64,000 nucleotides of DNA from Salminus brasiliensis (GCF_030463535.1 NC_132879.1:34702925-34766924); one strand, 5' to 3'; counted from the first letter of the stretch, positions 33,892 to 52,064 are shown. The notes: generated by a model not told the origin, from the sequence alone. A program made the numbers and translations.

Positions 33892-34143
33892 CCATCTCTT
33901 GACTGCGGACCGGGGAGCTCGGTGTTATTCGTCTTATTCTTTATGTAGTAGTGTAATATTTATAGTATTCGTGGTCCTCATCTCTCTCTTTGTTAGAGCT
34001 GTTTCTGTGCGTATCTGCTCCGTTCGTGTGAAGGATAAAGCCGACTGGTCTTCCGTTGATTTCTGGAACTTTCACGGTTACAGAGGAAGCGTTCAGATAT
34101 TTCACCACCGCCAAGAAAAGGCTCTTTAAAGACCGCTTCAGAG
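33892..34143 (+). other. slc38a2: slc38a2 exon 1 (5' UTR)
   Basis: Non-coding first exon. The 5' end is estimated from the TATA box; the 3' end is the donor CAGAG|GTAAGA at 34143/34144. It joins exon 2 at 35320, one base before the start codon. Intron 1 (34144-35319) is about 1.2 kb and holds an A-run near 34715-34736, a G-run near 34968-34978 and a CACGTG E-box at 35177-35182. Confidence 0.7.
33943..33948 (+). promoter_or_regulatory. slc38a2: Start-stop uORF (ATG TAG)
   Basis: The only ATG in the predicted 5' UTR is followed at once by TAG, giving a minimal upstream ORF. Such elements are known to stall ribosomes and dampen initiation downstream. Whether it lies in the mRNA depends on the inferred transcription start. 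Confidence 0.5.
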
Positions 34144-35320
34144 GTAAGATTTCATCATCTAGCCACTGCCTTTCTGGTGTCAGAAACCACAGTCTGGTTA
34201 TTTTATATTAAAAGAGACGATAAATGCAGTAAAATGTCGGGTTTTTTTCAATTTGGTGAACGACAGACTGATAAATGAGCTAACAGAGATAAGATGCTAT
34301 AGCTAGCTAATTGATCTGAAGGTGGGGGCGCATTCCTCTCTCAGACACCCCTCATTCCTCGTGGACACTATTAAAACAGAGGAAATAGCAGTGAAGGTGA
34401 CAGAAAACCGCCCTGTTTATTTTACTAGCTTGTATTTTAGGCTTTTTTACCTCAGTGCCCTTCAAACGAAACCGACCGAACCGCAGCCGGAGCGGCTCAG
34501 AGCGGCTCAGAAATGAATGAATGAATTAATCAGTGATGCCGCAGTGTCGTGACGTCCTTTACATTTGAGAGGGGAATTCAGTAAAATCTTGGTTAAAAAA
34601 AAGGAGATCTTCAGGACGGGGTCTTTAAGTGTCCTGTATTGTTTAAACGGGATTATTCGACGGTTGTGGTTTTCCTCTTTGGGCGGGGAAAGACTCAGTG
34701 ATGCTGCTGCGCCAAAAAAAAAAAAAAAAAAAAAAACAGGCCCGGCTCAGCGCAGCGCTCACACATGCCTTTGTTTCCCTAATCTCCGCATGTCACATCA
34801 CATCAACCCCTTCACTTCTTAACATCAGAACTCATTTCATCTGACAGACTCTTCCACACATATCAACTGTCTGCACTCTTAGCTCGTACCCTGAGGAGTA
34901 TTAATTGACCTCACACCAAACCAAAAAGGTGTGTAATATATATGCGTATGTATTTTCTAAACGTGTTTGGGGGGGGGGTGCGACTCTCAGAGCAGTGCTG
35001 TGTGTGAGTGGTCAGTTATTCTGAGGCACTGGGCTGATCTGTATGTATTTGGTCAGCCTGTCTGCTGTAGCCGGCTCGGAAATTTCCACTGCTCGGCTCG
35101 CGCTGCGGTGACGTAGACACCCCCCTACCTCGCTCCCTCCCTCCCTCCCTCGCTCCTCCAAACAGGCGCGGCAAACCACGTGACTTGATTCTTGAGGCAG
35201 CGCTGTGTATCGATCATGCCTCCGTCCCTCCGCCTGGGGGGCTAGACAGTGGAAGGTAATTAAAGGGGCTTTCTGTTGATGTTGATTTCCTGTGCTCTTT
35301 TCCTGCTGTGATTTCACAGA

Positions 35321-41098
<5,778 letters not shown>

Positions 41099-43000
41099 GG
41101 GGGCGTGGTTCCAGCGCAAGTGGCAGGCAGGTTGCAGCCTCTGTCCAGCCCGTCACTACTGACATCACCAAATCTGCGAACGTGAATGAAAAAAAAAAAA
41201 AAAAGTGCTCTCCTTCCAGCTCAGAGCAAAGACCTACATACCATTCTGAGAGAATGTCCTGAACTTTGTACAGTATGCTGTTAGGCCACAAAGATGGTGA
41301 TTTTTTCTTACATTTTTTGCTGTGATCAGTTTTTTTTTTTCTTTTTTCAGTTGTGCTCTTCTGCTCTTTTTTATTTTGTAGTTCTGGTGCAGTTGAAACA
41401 CATTGTTTCACGCGGTTGTTTCACAGGAACTGCGAACGTCTTGCATTTGAGATAGCAGCTCAGCGCAAGATTGCTTCACAGCATTCAGGTTTAGCTATTG
41501 TGTCTCGCAACCAAAACCCGACCAGCTCCGAGCCACATCACACGAAGCAGTGGCAACAAAAAAAAAAAACTTGCTTTACTTGAGGCTGTCAGCCTAGCTT
41601 TTGACTTGTCTTTTTACCTTTGCCAAAAACTATTTCCTACTGGTTTGTATATTTAAAAGCACTTAATATTCAGCACACATGTGAACGTTGTCAGCTCCAA
41701 CATTACTTCACTGCTTTGAAAGTATTTGTTACGATGCCATTTTGACTGTACTGCTTTAGTCGACTTGTATAAACTCGCTTAGATCTACTAATGAACAGAA
41801 AAAAAAAAGGCTCATTCATAGTAGTTCACTCGAGGTCATGGTTAGTGAAACAGCCGAACAAATTTACTGTAACGCACACTGTAATCGTGTTTGAGAACTT
41901 AGGCAACATCTTTTTAACAGCAATAACCTCTTTGCTCAAAAGGCAAGACTGAAAGTTCGATCGCTGTCCTTCTACCAGTTAGGAGGCGCCAAAAAGTTTT
42001 TCTTTAGGAAAGAATGCAATTTTATTTTAACCACATACAGTGGTTGTTCAGTATTAATGAACCGTACAATATCTTGTATGCTTTTTGATGGCAGAGCCTC
42101 ACATGGCTGAAAAGACGGTACAATAATACTTCCCAGGAGGAGTGGAGGAAGGGGAAGGGGTTTTCAGTGTTTGTACGACTTGACTTGCCATCTCATTGTT
42201 AGCCATCGGCAGCTTAATGTTATTTTGCTCGTTCACCGGGAGAGAGAAATAGAGATGGAAAAAGGCAATGAAAGGAAGGAAAAAAAAAGGACAAGAGAAC
42301 TGATAAGACATCCGTCACGTCCACTGGTCAGTCTGTCACGAGCCCGTTGAGTGAAATGGTCGCCTGTGTGCAGCCTTCACACGTACACTAGTAAAACCTC
42401 ACTGTGCTTCCAATCGCTAACCTCATATGTCATCTAAGATGTTATTGTCCAACAGTTATTTATGGAAGAACATCAATGTAATTTAATCTATTTTACTATA
42501 TTTATATATTGTAAATATGTGTATATACCAACCAGTTGAAGTGTATATATATGCGTTCTGTGTTTTTTTTTGTTTTCTTTGGTCAGTTTTGCTCAGTATG
42601 TTTCAACTATGAAATCAACTGTTGAACCGAGTAAGTCTTATACGTGTATCACCCACTGGTTTGGGGTACGGACTTTCTGTTAGATCAGTGACAGGCTTTC
42701 CTCCACCCCTGGCTGGAAGTAAGAGTGCATTCGGAGGGGTTTCCTGAAGAGAGCACAAGATTTGTCGCTCCCCCCAATCCCCAATCCCCCCCCCCCCCAC
42801 ACACACCCCAGCTCTAGCAACTTGTGGGTTGGCTGTGGCACACATTTCCGTTACACTACTACTAGATTGATGTAGTTAAACAAGAGAGGGCTAGGAGAAC
42901 GACCCTCAAGGCCAAGTCCTGCAAGTGCTACACTCTTGTTTCAATGAAACACTATGTATATCCTGTAATTAATGTTCATTAAAGTATAATGATAACCCAG
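41099..43000 (+). other. slc38a2: slc38a2 3' UTR
   Basis: Follows the TAA at 41096-41098 and runs to the predicted cleavage site near 43000, about 1.9 kb; long 3' UTRs are usual for this gene. It contains an A-run at 41189-41203, several T-runs (41330-41345, 42561-42570) and a C-rich tract at about 42771-42801. No ORF of interest. Confidence 0.7.
42978..42983 (+). terminator. slc38a2: Poly(A) signal of slc38a2 (ATTAAA)
   Basis: ATTAAA, followed about 25-50 nt later by a T/GT-rich stretch (TGCTTTTGTCTCTTTGTTTT), the usual downstream element. The best signal before sequence character changes to intergenic. Confidence 0.7.
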
Positions 43001-43145
43001 TCCGAGTCTGCTTTTGTCTCTTTGTTTTATGGAAGCTGGACAAGCTGAGATAACATGCAGTTCCTCACTGAGTAAACATTGTAAAGCCACAGTCTCAGAG
43101 CCAGATGGCTGAAGAAAGAATGCTCCCTGCAGAACGTGACTAACA

Positions 43146-43151
43146 CTAGGT

Positions 43152-43227
<76 letters not shown>
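43146..43227. repeat. Compound (CT)n-(TA)n microsatellite
   Basis: CT repeats to about 43184, then TA repeats to about 43227, just past the end of slc38a2. Confidence 0.9.
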
Positions 43228-43229
<2 letters not shown>

Positions 43230-43232
<3 letters not shown>

Positions 43233-44397
43233 TGAAAATAGCTATTTTTCCATTGTAATGCTTATTAAAAGCTGATATTGATGAAGGTACAAACCAATGC
43301 AACTCACAGTCAACCTGAATCCTTCTCAAATACAGTGTATCTGAAGTCAGTTATTAAACCTGAAACCTTTGCTTATGGCCCCAAATTCGCTAGGTCGGCC
43401 CCTGGTAACTGATTGTAGAGCACATTTGATCATCTCCCTTCCAATGTAGACTTAAGATAACAGATCAACAGATTTCTGAGTCAACTTATACGTGACTGTA
43501 TATCATCACGGCTATAGTGATCCATTAGCATGGTGCTATCTGGACGTTTAAGTCGTCCCACACTCACGCCAAACCTCAGTTTCAAACAGACATGTTTAGG
43601 TGGATTCAACATTATTATGTGGCATCTTTGGTGTGGTTTGAGGCGAGTAAGTTAGCTAGCTACTATAGCCTTACAGTGGTAGTGCAAGAGCCAAGCTGTC
43701 GCATTATTATGAGATGCTGTGTGCTTTCTGGGCCCGATTTAGCAACACAGCAAATGGAAAAAGGAACCACAGCCGTTCTAATGGGTCTTAAAAAACCTTG
43801 CACTGGAAAAGAAGCCTCAGTTCGTGTCCCTAACGCATCAGTATAAGGACACAAACTTTAGGATTCCTCCTATCACATGGGGGCGTTCATACTCTCAGAC
43901 TCCTGACAATAAAGGGCTGTGGAATTTACGCTCTCCTGTCTTTTTACAAGGAGGAGGGCAGTTAGACAGCAGGGCCACTCTAGAGCTGTGAAACCACGTA
44001 CATTCAGTATCTGTGTTTAAGAAAGAAGAGAAAGGTAGATGATGTGTCATTTCACAGCTCTACCTGCCTGCTCAAGTTCAAGTGTGAGGAGACCATAAGT
44101 TCAAAAAAAGCTCACTTTTCAAAAGCCTCCCGGTCTGAGGACATCGAGCGATGGAGGACGTTCCAACTTGCAAAAGGGAACAAACTGTAAACAAATTGGC
44201 AGAAAATACTCAATATAAAATCTGTAAAATATCAGAAATTGCAGCTGCAACACATTTACTAATGCGTTTGAGGTTTAACCCAGCATGTGTTGTTGGTCTA
44301 ACTGAGATGCAGAGCTCAAAAATTCAACTCAACTAAGATGAATGAACTTTTTACAAAATGCTGTGTAAGGACATACTCCATCATGTTAAGTCGGCCT

Positions 44398-44432
<35 letters not shown>

Positions 44433-44439
44433 GTGTATT
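43230..44439. other. Intergenic, no gene seen
   Basis: No exon or RNA gene recognised; ends in a T-run of about 30 at 44400-44429. No slc38a1-like transmembrane exons. Confidence 0.5.
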
Positions 44440-44810
44440 AGTGGAAAGGGGCCAGAGGTTACTTGAGTGGTTGACCGTTCTCAGCACAACAGTGACACCC
44501 ATATGGTGTGTTGTGCTAGCACAAGTGTATCAGGAACAGTAACACTACTGTGGTTTAACACTATGGACATTTACTGGCCACTTTATTAGTCACGCCTTGC
44601 CCCCAAATGTGACCATCAGTGGTCGGTTTTTGGAGAACATAAAATTCTCAACCCAGCCATGACCTCATGTGCACCAATGTGCTGGGTACACACGTACCAA
44701 CACAACACACATTACCGTGATGTGCTTACAGAGCTCCTCCACCCAGAAAAAGGTTATATTTGGTCAGCGGTGGTCCTGTGGTGGTCAGTTTGATTGGGGG
44801 CACCTTAAGA
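44440..44810. repeat. Interspersed repeat, class uncertain
   Basis: Phrases such as GTAACACTACTGTGGTTTAA, ATTTACTGGCCACTTTATTA and GTGGTCCTGTGGTGGTCAGT belong, from memory, to a common otophysan dispersed repeat. No open frame. Confidence 0.4.
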
Positions 44811-45586
44811 AATAGGCAGCTGACAGTAAAAAAAAAACAAAAAGGTCACTTAACCAACAAAGTGCACCTGTACGGTGGGTTTACCTGATAAAAAAAATAC
44901 AAGCATGCATTATTGTGTCCTATTCTGAATATACAGTAGATTAAAGAGAGTGTATGTGGCTGGGAAGAGGCTGCTCAGGTGCCAGATCGTTCTGGTTTCA
45001 GGCAGTGTGTGCAGAGTGAGTGTCAGCGGGGTGGGACTGTGCAGCCACTGTCACTGCTTCACTTTCGCTGCCAAACTGATTTTGTAATTCGTCACTGCGG
45101 TTAGCTCAGCCAGCCTAGACCAGGAATGGGAGACGTGATGACATTTCTGATGATGGCTTTGTAAAACCATACTAGTCTGGTCTGTTTTTTTCAGTTGCTA
45201 ATGGCCTACAGGAATGTAAACACTTCCACCATAGCAGCAGAGATGTTAGGGTGTGTTGTAGGATGATGCTGCCAGAAGGTCATTACAATTTCCGCTCTTT
45301 GAGCCTGGTTGAGTTCTGGCATGTCAACAATGTGCATGTTCCCCTAATACCTGTAAGTGTAGAGGAGATTCTCGTGAAGCCAGCCTACGTCATGTCTGAA
45401 TATTTTAGTGACGTTCTCATATAGATTTAATGGTTTTTAGCAATGCTTAATATATATATATATATATATCTTTTTATAGTAATCACTGTGTTTTTAACAC
45501 AACATGCACCACAAAGAAGAGAAGAGAGAGCATGGATACCAGGCAGCGCTAAAATGGTCATATTTGGATGTTGTTCATCCTGGCCT

Positions 45587-45631
45587 ACCTATTTCCATGT
45601 CATAGGTGACCTGACCGTAGCATGCAAGATT
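45587..45631. repeat. Identical 45-bp direct repeat, copy 1
   Basis: ACCTATTTCCATGTCATAGG followed by TGACCTGACCGTAGCATGCA and AGATT. Repeated exactly at 45973-46017. The intervening 341 bp holds A-, T- and AT-runs. Confidence 0.9.
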
Positions 45632-45863
45632 TCATATTCTTGAAGTCCTCGATTAGATAATGTAGTGTACAGAAGGTATTACAGAGTATTTTTGTTGGTA
45701 AAAAAAAAAAAAATAGAGCTGAGTCAACATGGCTTCTGCCATTTATGCTAACTCGTTTATCTAGAGTTAAACGTCATTCGTTAGCTGTATTTTTTTGTGT
45801 ATTTTTTTTTATATATAAATATGGGGTTTAGACTTGGTAGGATGATTCATTTGCGTTAAAATG

Positions 45864-45897
<34 letters not shown>

Positions 45898-45972
45898 TTT
45901 AATTGACACTTTTTTTGGTACATTTCTTACATTTTGTAACGCAAAATTATCATCTTACCAAGTTTGGCTCCA

Positions 45973-46017
45973 ACCTATTTCCATGTCATAGGTGACCTGA
46001 CCGTAGCATGCAAGATT
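45973..46017. repeat. Identical 45-bp direct repeat, copy 2
   Basis: Exact copy of 45587-45631, 386 bp downstream. Confidence 0.9.
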
Positions 46018-46308
46018 ACACTTAATTTATGCTGAAATATGGATTAAATCTCATAACTTACACTCATTTTCTTACCCCATATATATATATATATATATAC
46101 ATACACAGTAAATTATTTTTCCTATAAGAAAATGAACTAAAAACTGAACAAAACCGAGAGTCATGGGTTACAGCTCACAGCTGGTCTTTAGCAATGGGAG
46201 AAAATGAAGCTGCAAAGTATTTACATTTTACTAACCCTTACTCTGTGTAAACGCAGTGTTGGAGCAGGCTGTGTTCCTGCACTCTGAACCACAGCATTAT
46301 AGACATAA

Positions 46309-46635
46309 TTGCACGTCTGGGCTGCTCTCATAATGACTAGCAAAAAGAAAACAACAACATTTAACAAAGAAACACAGACCGAGCATTATATCTCTGCTCC
46401 TTCCTTTAGAGACATTACAAATAAAGCCAGAGGGAGGCGAGTACAGCTTCCTACACCATCAAAAGACTTCCGGGAAACCGAGGAGGTCTTACAGCCCCAA
46501 ATCCACAACAGCATCAGAGGACAAGCTTCTGAGATGTGGGTGATGTGTGGGAACTGTGAAGAGACTTGGAGCTGCAGGTTTGGCAGGTGGAGTGGCAGCG
46601 AGAAAGTCACTGCTAAGATGGCAAAACAAGAATAG
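46309..46635 (+). other. Unidentified 108-codon ORF
   Basis: Open frame with mixed, non-repetitive composition (FNKETQTEHYIS, QLPTPSKDF, WVMCGNCEETWSCRFGRW). A C-x2-C pair and a Trp/Cys-rich segment are visible, but I recognise no family. No splice, promoter or neighbour evidence; it may be a retrotransposon ORF fragment or chance. Confidence 0.2.
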
Positions 46636-46924
46636 CAGGCTTGCCCGGGCCAGTGAAGTTCTCAAACTTTAGAAGTGTAGGAGCAGAGAACGGTAGGCCT
46701 CAATCAGAGAAGAGCGGGTTCATCTAAATAAGGAGGAGGATTCATAACCACTCACTAATATATATATATTTTAAAGAACGGTTCTATGTAGCACCAAAAA
46801 ATGGTTCCACTAATTATTTCTAATAGTTTTCATGTGAGCAGCTAGCTGTTGTACTGTTTGGTTCTGTATCAGCATGCATGTCTCTATTTGTGTCCCCGGT
46901 GGTCTAGGGAACTCCTCTATTTCT

Positions 46925-47090
46925 TGGGGCAGTGGTGGCTCAGCGGTTAGAGCACTGGGCTATTGATGACAGGGTTGTGGGTTCGGGCTCGGCAAGCTGC
47001 TGGTCCCTTGAGCAAGGCCCTTCATTCTATCTGCTCCCTGGTCACACGTGATCACTAGTGTGTGTATGAGTATGTGTGTGTGTGTGTGTT
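46925..47090 (+). repeat. tRNA-derived SINE
   Basis: TGGCTCAGCGGTTAGAGCAC is a clear tRNA A-box region and GGGTTGTGGGTTCGGGCTC a B-box region about 30 nt later. CCCTTGAGCAAGGCCCTTCA, a phrase common in fish SINE bodies, follows, and the copy ends in a (GT)n tail at 47058-47090. Confidence 0.75.
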
Positions 47091-47221
47091 AAAAGTGGCT
47101 GGACTAAAGGCAGAGGCTGAATTCTATCTGTGTCCCACACACACGGTGAATATGGTTGCTATCTTGTTTGTTTATGTGTTTAAAAAAAACTCAGGGTATA
47201 TATTGGTGTGTATATATGGTA

Positions 47222-48386
47222 CAGTGGGGAAAAAGTATTTGGTCAGTCACCAATTGTGCAAGTTCTCCCACTTAAAAAAATGAGAGGCCTGTAATTGACA
47301 TCATAGGTAGACCTCAACTATGAGAGACAAAATGAGAAAAAAAAATTTCTGAAAATCACATTGTCTGATTTTTGAATTTATTTGCAAATAATGGTGGAAA
47401 ATTAGTATTTGGTCAATAACAAAAGTTCATCTCAATACTTTGTTATATATCCTTTGTTGGCAATGACAGAGGTCAAACGTTTTCTGTAAGGCTTCACAAG
47501 GTTGGCACACACCGTTGCTGGTATGTTGGCCCATTCCTCCATGCAGATCTCCTCTAGAGCAGTGATGCTTTGGGGCTGTCGGCAGGCAACACGGACTTTC
47601 AACTCCCTCCAAAGGTTTTCTATGGGGTTGAGATCTGGAGACTGGTTGGGCCACTTCAGGACCTTGAAATGCTTCTTACGAAGCCACTCCTTTGTTGCCC
47701 TGGCAGTGTGCTTGGGATCATTGTCATGCTGAAAGACCCAGCCACGTTTCATCTTCAATGCCCTTGCTGATGGAAGGAGGTTTGCACTCAAAATCTCACA
47801 ATACATGACCCCATTCATTCTTTCATGTACACGGACCAGTCGTCCTAGTCCCTTTGCAGAGAAACAGCCCAAAGCATGATGTTGCCACCCCCATGCTTCA
47901 CAGTTGGTTACACCATTTTCTGATTATTGCTCCCACAGTAGATTTCTTCACACCAAGCTGCTTGCCTATTGCAGATTCAGTCTTCCCAGTCTGGTGCAGG
48001 TCTATAATTTTGTTTCTGGTGTCCTTCGACAGCTCTTTGGTCTTCACCATAGTGGAGTTTGGAGTGTGACTGTTTGAGGTTGTGGGCAGGTCTTTTATAC
48101 TGTTAACGAGTTCAAACAGGTGCCATTAATACGGGTAATGAGTGGAGGACAGAGAAACCTCTTAAAGAAGAAATCTTGCTTGTTTGTAGGTGACCAAATA
48201 CTTATTTTCCACCATTATTTGCAAATAAATTCTTTAAAAATCAGACAATGTGATTTTCAGACTTTTTTTCTCATTTTGTCTCTCATAGTTGAGGTCTACC
48301 TATGATCTCAATTACAGGCCTCTCATCTTTTTAAGTGGGAGAACTTGCACAACTGGTGACTGACTAAATACTTTTTTTCCCCACTG
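47222..48386 (-). mobile_element. Internally deleted Tc1-like transposon
   Basis: TA-flanked (47220-47221, 48387-48388), with long inverted termini starting CAGTGGGGAAAAAGTATTTG and ending, inverted, with the same wording. Arms are about 200 bp. The 1165-bp length against about 1.6 kb for complete relatives, and the shortened transposase, show an internal deletion. Different family from 12306-13921. Confidence 0.9.
47432..48050 (-). pseudogene. Tc1-like transposase, deleted and frameshifted
   Basis: From 48050 the minus strand encodes [20 protein letters not shown] and an HTH ending in IIRKW. It then jumps, across a stop and a one-base shift, to KHGGGNIML and the C-terminal half (47872-47432: [24 protein letters not shown], ending ANKGYITKY). 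Roughly 140 residues, including the first catalytic Asp and the second HTH, are missing. The D and E of the DPKHT and NPIEN blocks remain with 34-residue spacing. Not functional. Confidence 0.9.
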
Positions 48387-50645
48387 TATATAATGGTTTT
48401 ATTGTGTGCATGCATTTATTTATGCAATTATTACTGAACCCATGAATATTTGGTAAGTTATGAAATTTCAAAACCCAATAATTAAAAGGGGGATATAGAT
48501 TCCACTACTGTTACAGTCACAGAGCCCTTTTTGCTTAGAGTGTCCTGTACGTGCTATACGATGGAAGTTGTTTGAATGAAAAAACAGTGGCCACTGTTAT
48601 TAGAAACATTTAAACTTTTAAAATACTTGGAAACGCTTGAATCAAAATTTGTCCTTTCATAGACAAAAGATGAGGAATATGAATATTATTTAAATTAATT
48701 AAGACTTATGCTAACATCAGTCTGCTGTAAACCAAAACATGATTTTGGAGAACATTCATTCTGACTGTAATTCACATTACATGTGTGTAATATAATATAA
48801 TGGAGGTTACCCCACAAATACCACATCTCAGCCTGTTTCCTGTAGAAAACTCTCTGTAAATCTGTTCAGAAAATTACAGACAAGCTGAGAGAGAGGGTCC
48901 TGCTCTTCTTTAACCTGAACATAAGAGCCCCCTGCTGGACACTGTATGTAAGACCCTCTCACAAGTCCAGAATAATGAGGATGGGGCTTTTAGATCAGTC
49001 TATACCATAAAGTCATAAGTCTGTATCTTAGTCATAATGTAGACAGGGGCAAAATGTTGTCTCCTAATTATTATTATATGTTTTGTTTACAAATAATAAA
49101 ATATATTTACAATCAACTAACTCAACGATTTTTAAAAAAATGCTAAAATATAATTTCGTCAACAGGCACATATTTTTAGACCTAATACATAAATAAATGA
49201 ATGAAATTGTGAGATTTTGTTGAATACTACTAATAACAACACAATATGTACAATTTAGGAATACAACACATAATTAAAGATTGGCCAAATTAGCCAGCAA
49301 CTAACCAACTGGTGAGGGTGATGGTGCCTTTTTGAATCGCTTCAAACTTCAACATTAAAGAATATTATTTTCTATTCAGAGAAACACTTTTTTTTTTTTT
49401 TACTTCTGTGCCATTTCTTATGTCACTTATTAGTTTTTGCACATGCTTAACTTAATATCTAATTGTCTTTAGTAAACAGAATATATGGTGTGTTCTGCAA
49501 AAGTAGGAATAAAATTCATACTTTATTGATCATTGCGTGACAGGAGCCAATCAGATGTGACTTTTATAAATCAGTGAGTGCTTTTGGTTTCACTGGTGTG
49601 GAGCCATTGTTGTGGGTGTGGCCATAATTTGAGATATGATTACTGTGAAATACTGCATATAATTGTCAATCAGAAATAAAAAGTTGAATTACTTAATAAA
49701 GTTACAAACTGGCCCACTTTTGCTAAACTAGAGTCTTAAGCCTGGACTAATTGTGTATTTTTATCTGTTTGTAGTTTTCTTTATGGTTTAAAGCCTGCAG
49801 CTGCTCTGTGTACTGTGGTAATGATTCTGGATGAATCGACCAATAGAAATGCTGTAAATTACTTGGAATAAGCTCTTATTTTACATTAGCGTCCATTTAG
49901 AGTTAAGCACGTTTTTGTCTTACTTATGTCTCCACCTTTTTGACAATTGGTATCCTGCAGTTTTTTTTACATTAACTATTACATTACATTAACTTGTCAG
50001 TGACAAGTGACTAGTTTCCTAGTATATTAATACATTATTAATGTACAATAGAGATTACAAATGTTTGAACAGTAGTTGTATATATCAACAAAAAAAGCAG
50101 CAGTAGAAGAAAGGTTACATTTCAAAGGAGAGAATTTAAAAAAGAAATAATGAAATAATATAAAGTAGTCAAGGACACATATCAGCTGTGCTTCCTTTTC
50201 GGAACAGGAAATATGCAAAATCCAGACTCCAAGGGTTTGTTTTTGGGGTTTATTTTAATATCAAGAGGGCTCATTATTCTTAGTCATTCAGTAAAATGTC
50301 ATTAAATGGTTTGTTGCTCTACATAGAATTTCACTATCAAGGTCAAATGGATAAAGAAAGATAAGGAGGCCAGACGGCCTTAGATCAAAACAAAAAGCAG
50401 GCCCCTCTGTAGCCTTTATGATTTTAGTGCAGCTGCATGGTCTGAGAATACAATGCTATGTAATGAGGTGTGTGCAAAAGTAATGGCACATTAAATATGT
50501 TGTTTTATATTTTCCATAATATATATACATTTAGTAAATAAACAGTGTCTTAACATTCGCTTAACATAACTGTTTTTTCTTTTCTTTGAGGTAATCGCTA
50601 ATATAGATCTATATCTTGCTTTAGAACACGTTTTCACAGATATAT

Positions 50646-50657
50646 ACCAGAGCAAAA

Positions 50658-50723
<66 letters not shown>

Positions 50724-50735
50724 TTTTGCTCTGGT
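50646..50735. repeat. Perfect 90-bp palindrome around (AT)n
   Basis: ACCAGAGCAAAAATC (50646-50660), then 60 bp of AT repeats, then the exact inverse GATTTTTGCTCTGGT (50721-50735). Confidence 0.95.
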
Positions 50736-51100
50736 AGATGATAAGGGCATTTGTTGCCTTGTACTTGTACTGAGTAATAACAGTATAGTCGAATCCATGG
50801 GACTAAGTGTATTAAACATTAGTTGATACATGAGTTAAACCATGTATGACAATGTATGTGAGAAATAAACTTTTAACTTAATCTTCTGTAATCTTATTTG
50901 CACATACTGTGTACAGATTCTTACAGCTTTACACATCTCTAGTCCTCAAGTCCTGCCTTCTTGCTGCCACACCTGCATCTACATCAACAACTGATCAAGC
51001 GGTTTTCCAGAGAAGAAAATGCTGTGGTTTCGTTTCGTTTGAACCATGTAGACTAACTTTCTGATAGATCCAGAAGTTTCAAATCTATAATCAAATCAAT

Positions 51101-51107
<7 letters not shown>

Positions 51108-51162
<55 letters not shown>
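51108..51162. repeat. (GA)n microsatellite
   Basis: About 55 bp of AG/GA repeats. Confidence 0.95.
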
Positions 51163-51165
<3 letters not shown>

Positions 51166-51392
51166 ACAGCCCTGTCAGCTACACCAGGAGGATGCAATAG
51201 TGTCTGGTTAAACAGTGATGTTTTATAGCAACTGGCTTTATTTAATTACTGTATTTTTTTATTACTATTTTAAAAATGGGACATAAAAGGTGGTATTAGT
51301 AGTAAAATGTTTTTCAGTTGTTTCTACATTCTGGTTATTTACTGGTCCTGGTAAATGAGTGAATGTTTATATTTTATATGTTTATATATATG

Positions 51393-51398
<6 letters not shown>

Positions 51399-51453
<55 letters not shown>
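51399..51453. repeat. (TA)n microsatellite
   Basis: About 55 bp of TA repeats, preceded by degraded TTTATATA units. Confidence 0.95.
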
Positions 51454-51458
<5 letters not shown>

Positions 51459-51690
51459 TTAAGGGGTTTAGACATATTTAAAGAAATCTGTCCTGCAACT
51501 CAGTCGTACTAAACTATCCTAACCACGATGGACGCCTGTGTGTCCCCAGTGTCAGTTAATAACCAAAATATGGTCACTCATTCATTGATGTCCGGCTGTC
51601 CTCTCTGTACTCACACACTGCCACGCAGCTTTAAGTTTAGTCAGGTAAGAAGCAGAACAACGGACAAGAAATCAGCTAGATCGTCCATTT

Positions 51691-52064
51691 CTGCTGTCCC
51701 GTCCCGTCCCGTCCCCACACTACACACTACACGCTACACACGGTGTTTACAGGCAGTCAGCGCCACACTCCCACTCCCAGGCCGCCAAAACGTAACGAGC
51801 ATAACTGTGCTGACGTGATGACGCACTGCTCTCCCATCGCCCCCCGCTGCGCCCTGCAGCGCCTCCCTGTGGCGGGGACACACACCTACAGCTACCTGAC
51901 CCACATGTGGCTAGGAAGGTTTTAAACCCGTAGCTGCTGACCGCTCGGTCCCATGCGTTCAGGCGGACACTGGTCCAGTGTAGCGGATCGTATGCTGCTG
52001 TAACCGCGGGGCCGCTGGTGGAACTGGACGCTAACCGGCGGGTCCTGAGGCGGAAGGTACCGAG
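51691..52064 (+). promoter_or_regulatory. scaf11: scaf11 CpG-rich promoter and exon 1 (5' UTR)
   Basis: CpG-rich sequence from about 51.7 kb to 52.6 kb without a TATA box at a useful place (a TTTTAAA at 51920 is weak). A CCCGTCCCGTCCCGTCCC repeat sits at about 51697-51715. A donor GGTACCGAG|GTAAGG at 52064/52065 ends the presumed non-coding first exon. Transcription start unknown. Intron 1 would run to 55437. Confidence 0.55.

Larger units (their letters stand above)
48390..51690. other. Intergenic with microsatellites, no gene seen
   Basis: AT-rich. Holds a palindromic (AT)n at 50646-50735, (GA)n at 51108-51162 and (TA)n at 51399-51453. No exon, RNA gene or slc38a1-like sequence recognised. 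Confidence 0.5.

Noticed and set aside
43001..51690. slc38a1 remnant between the two genes
   Set aside because: No transmembrane exon-like sequence with splice sites was seen on either strand.
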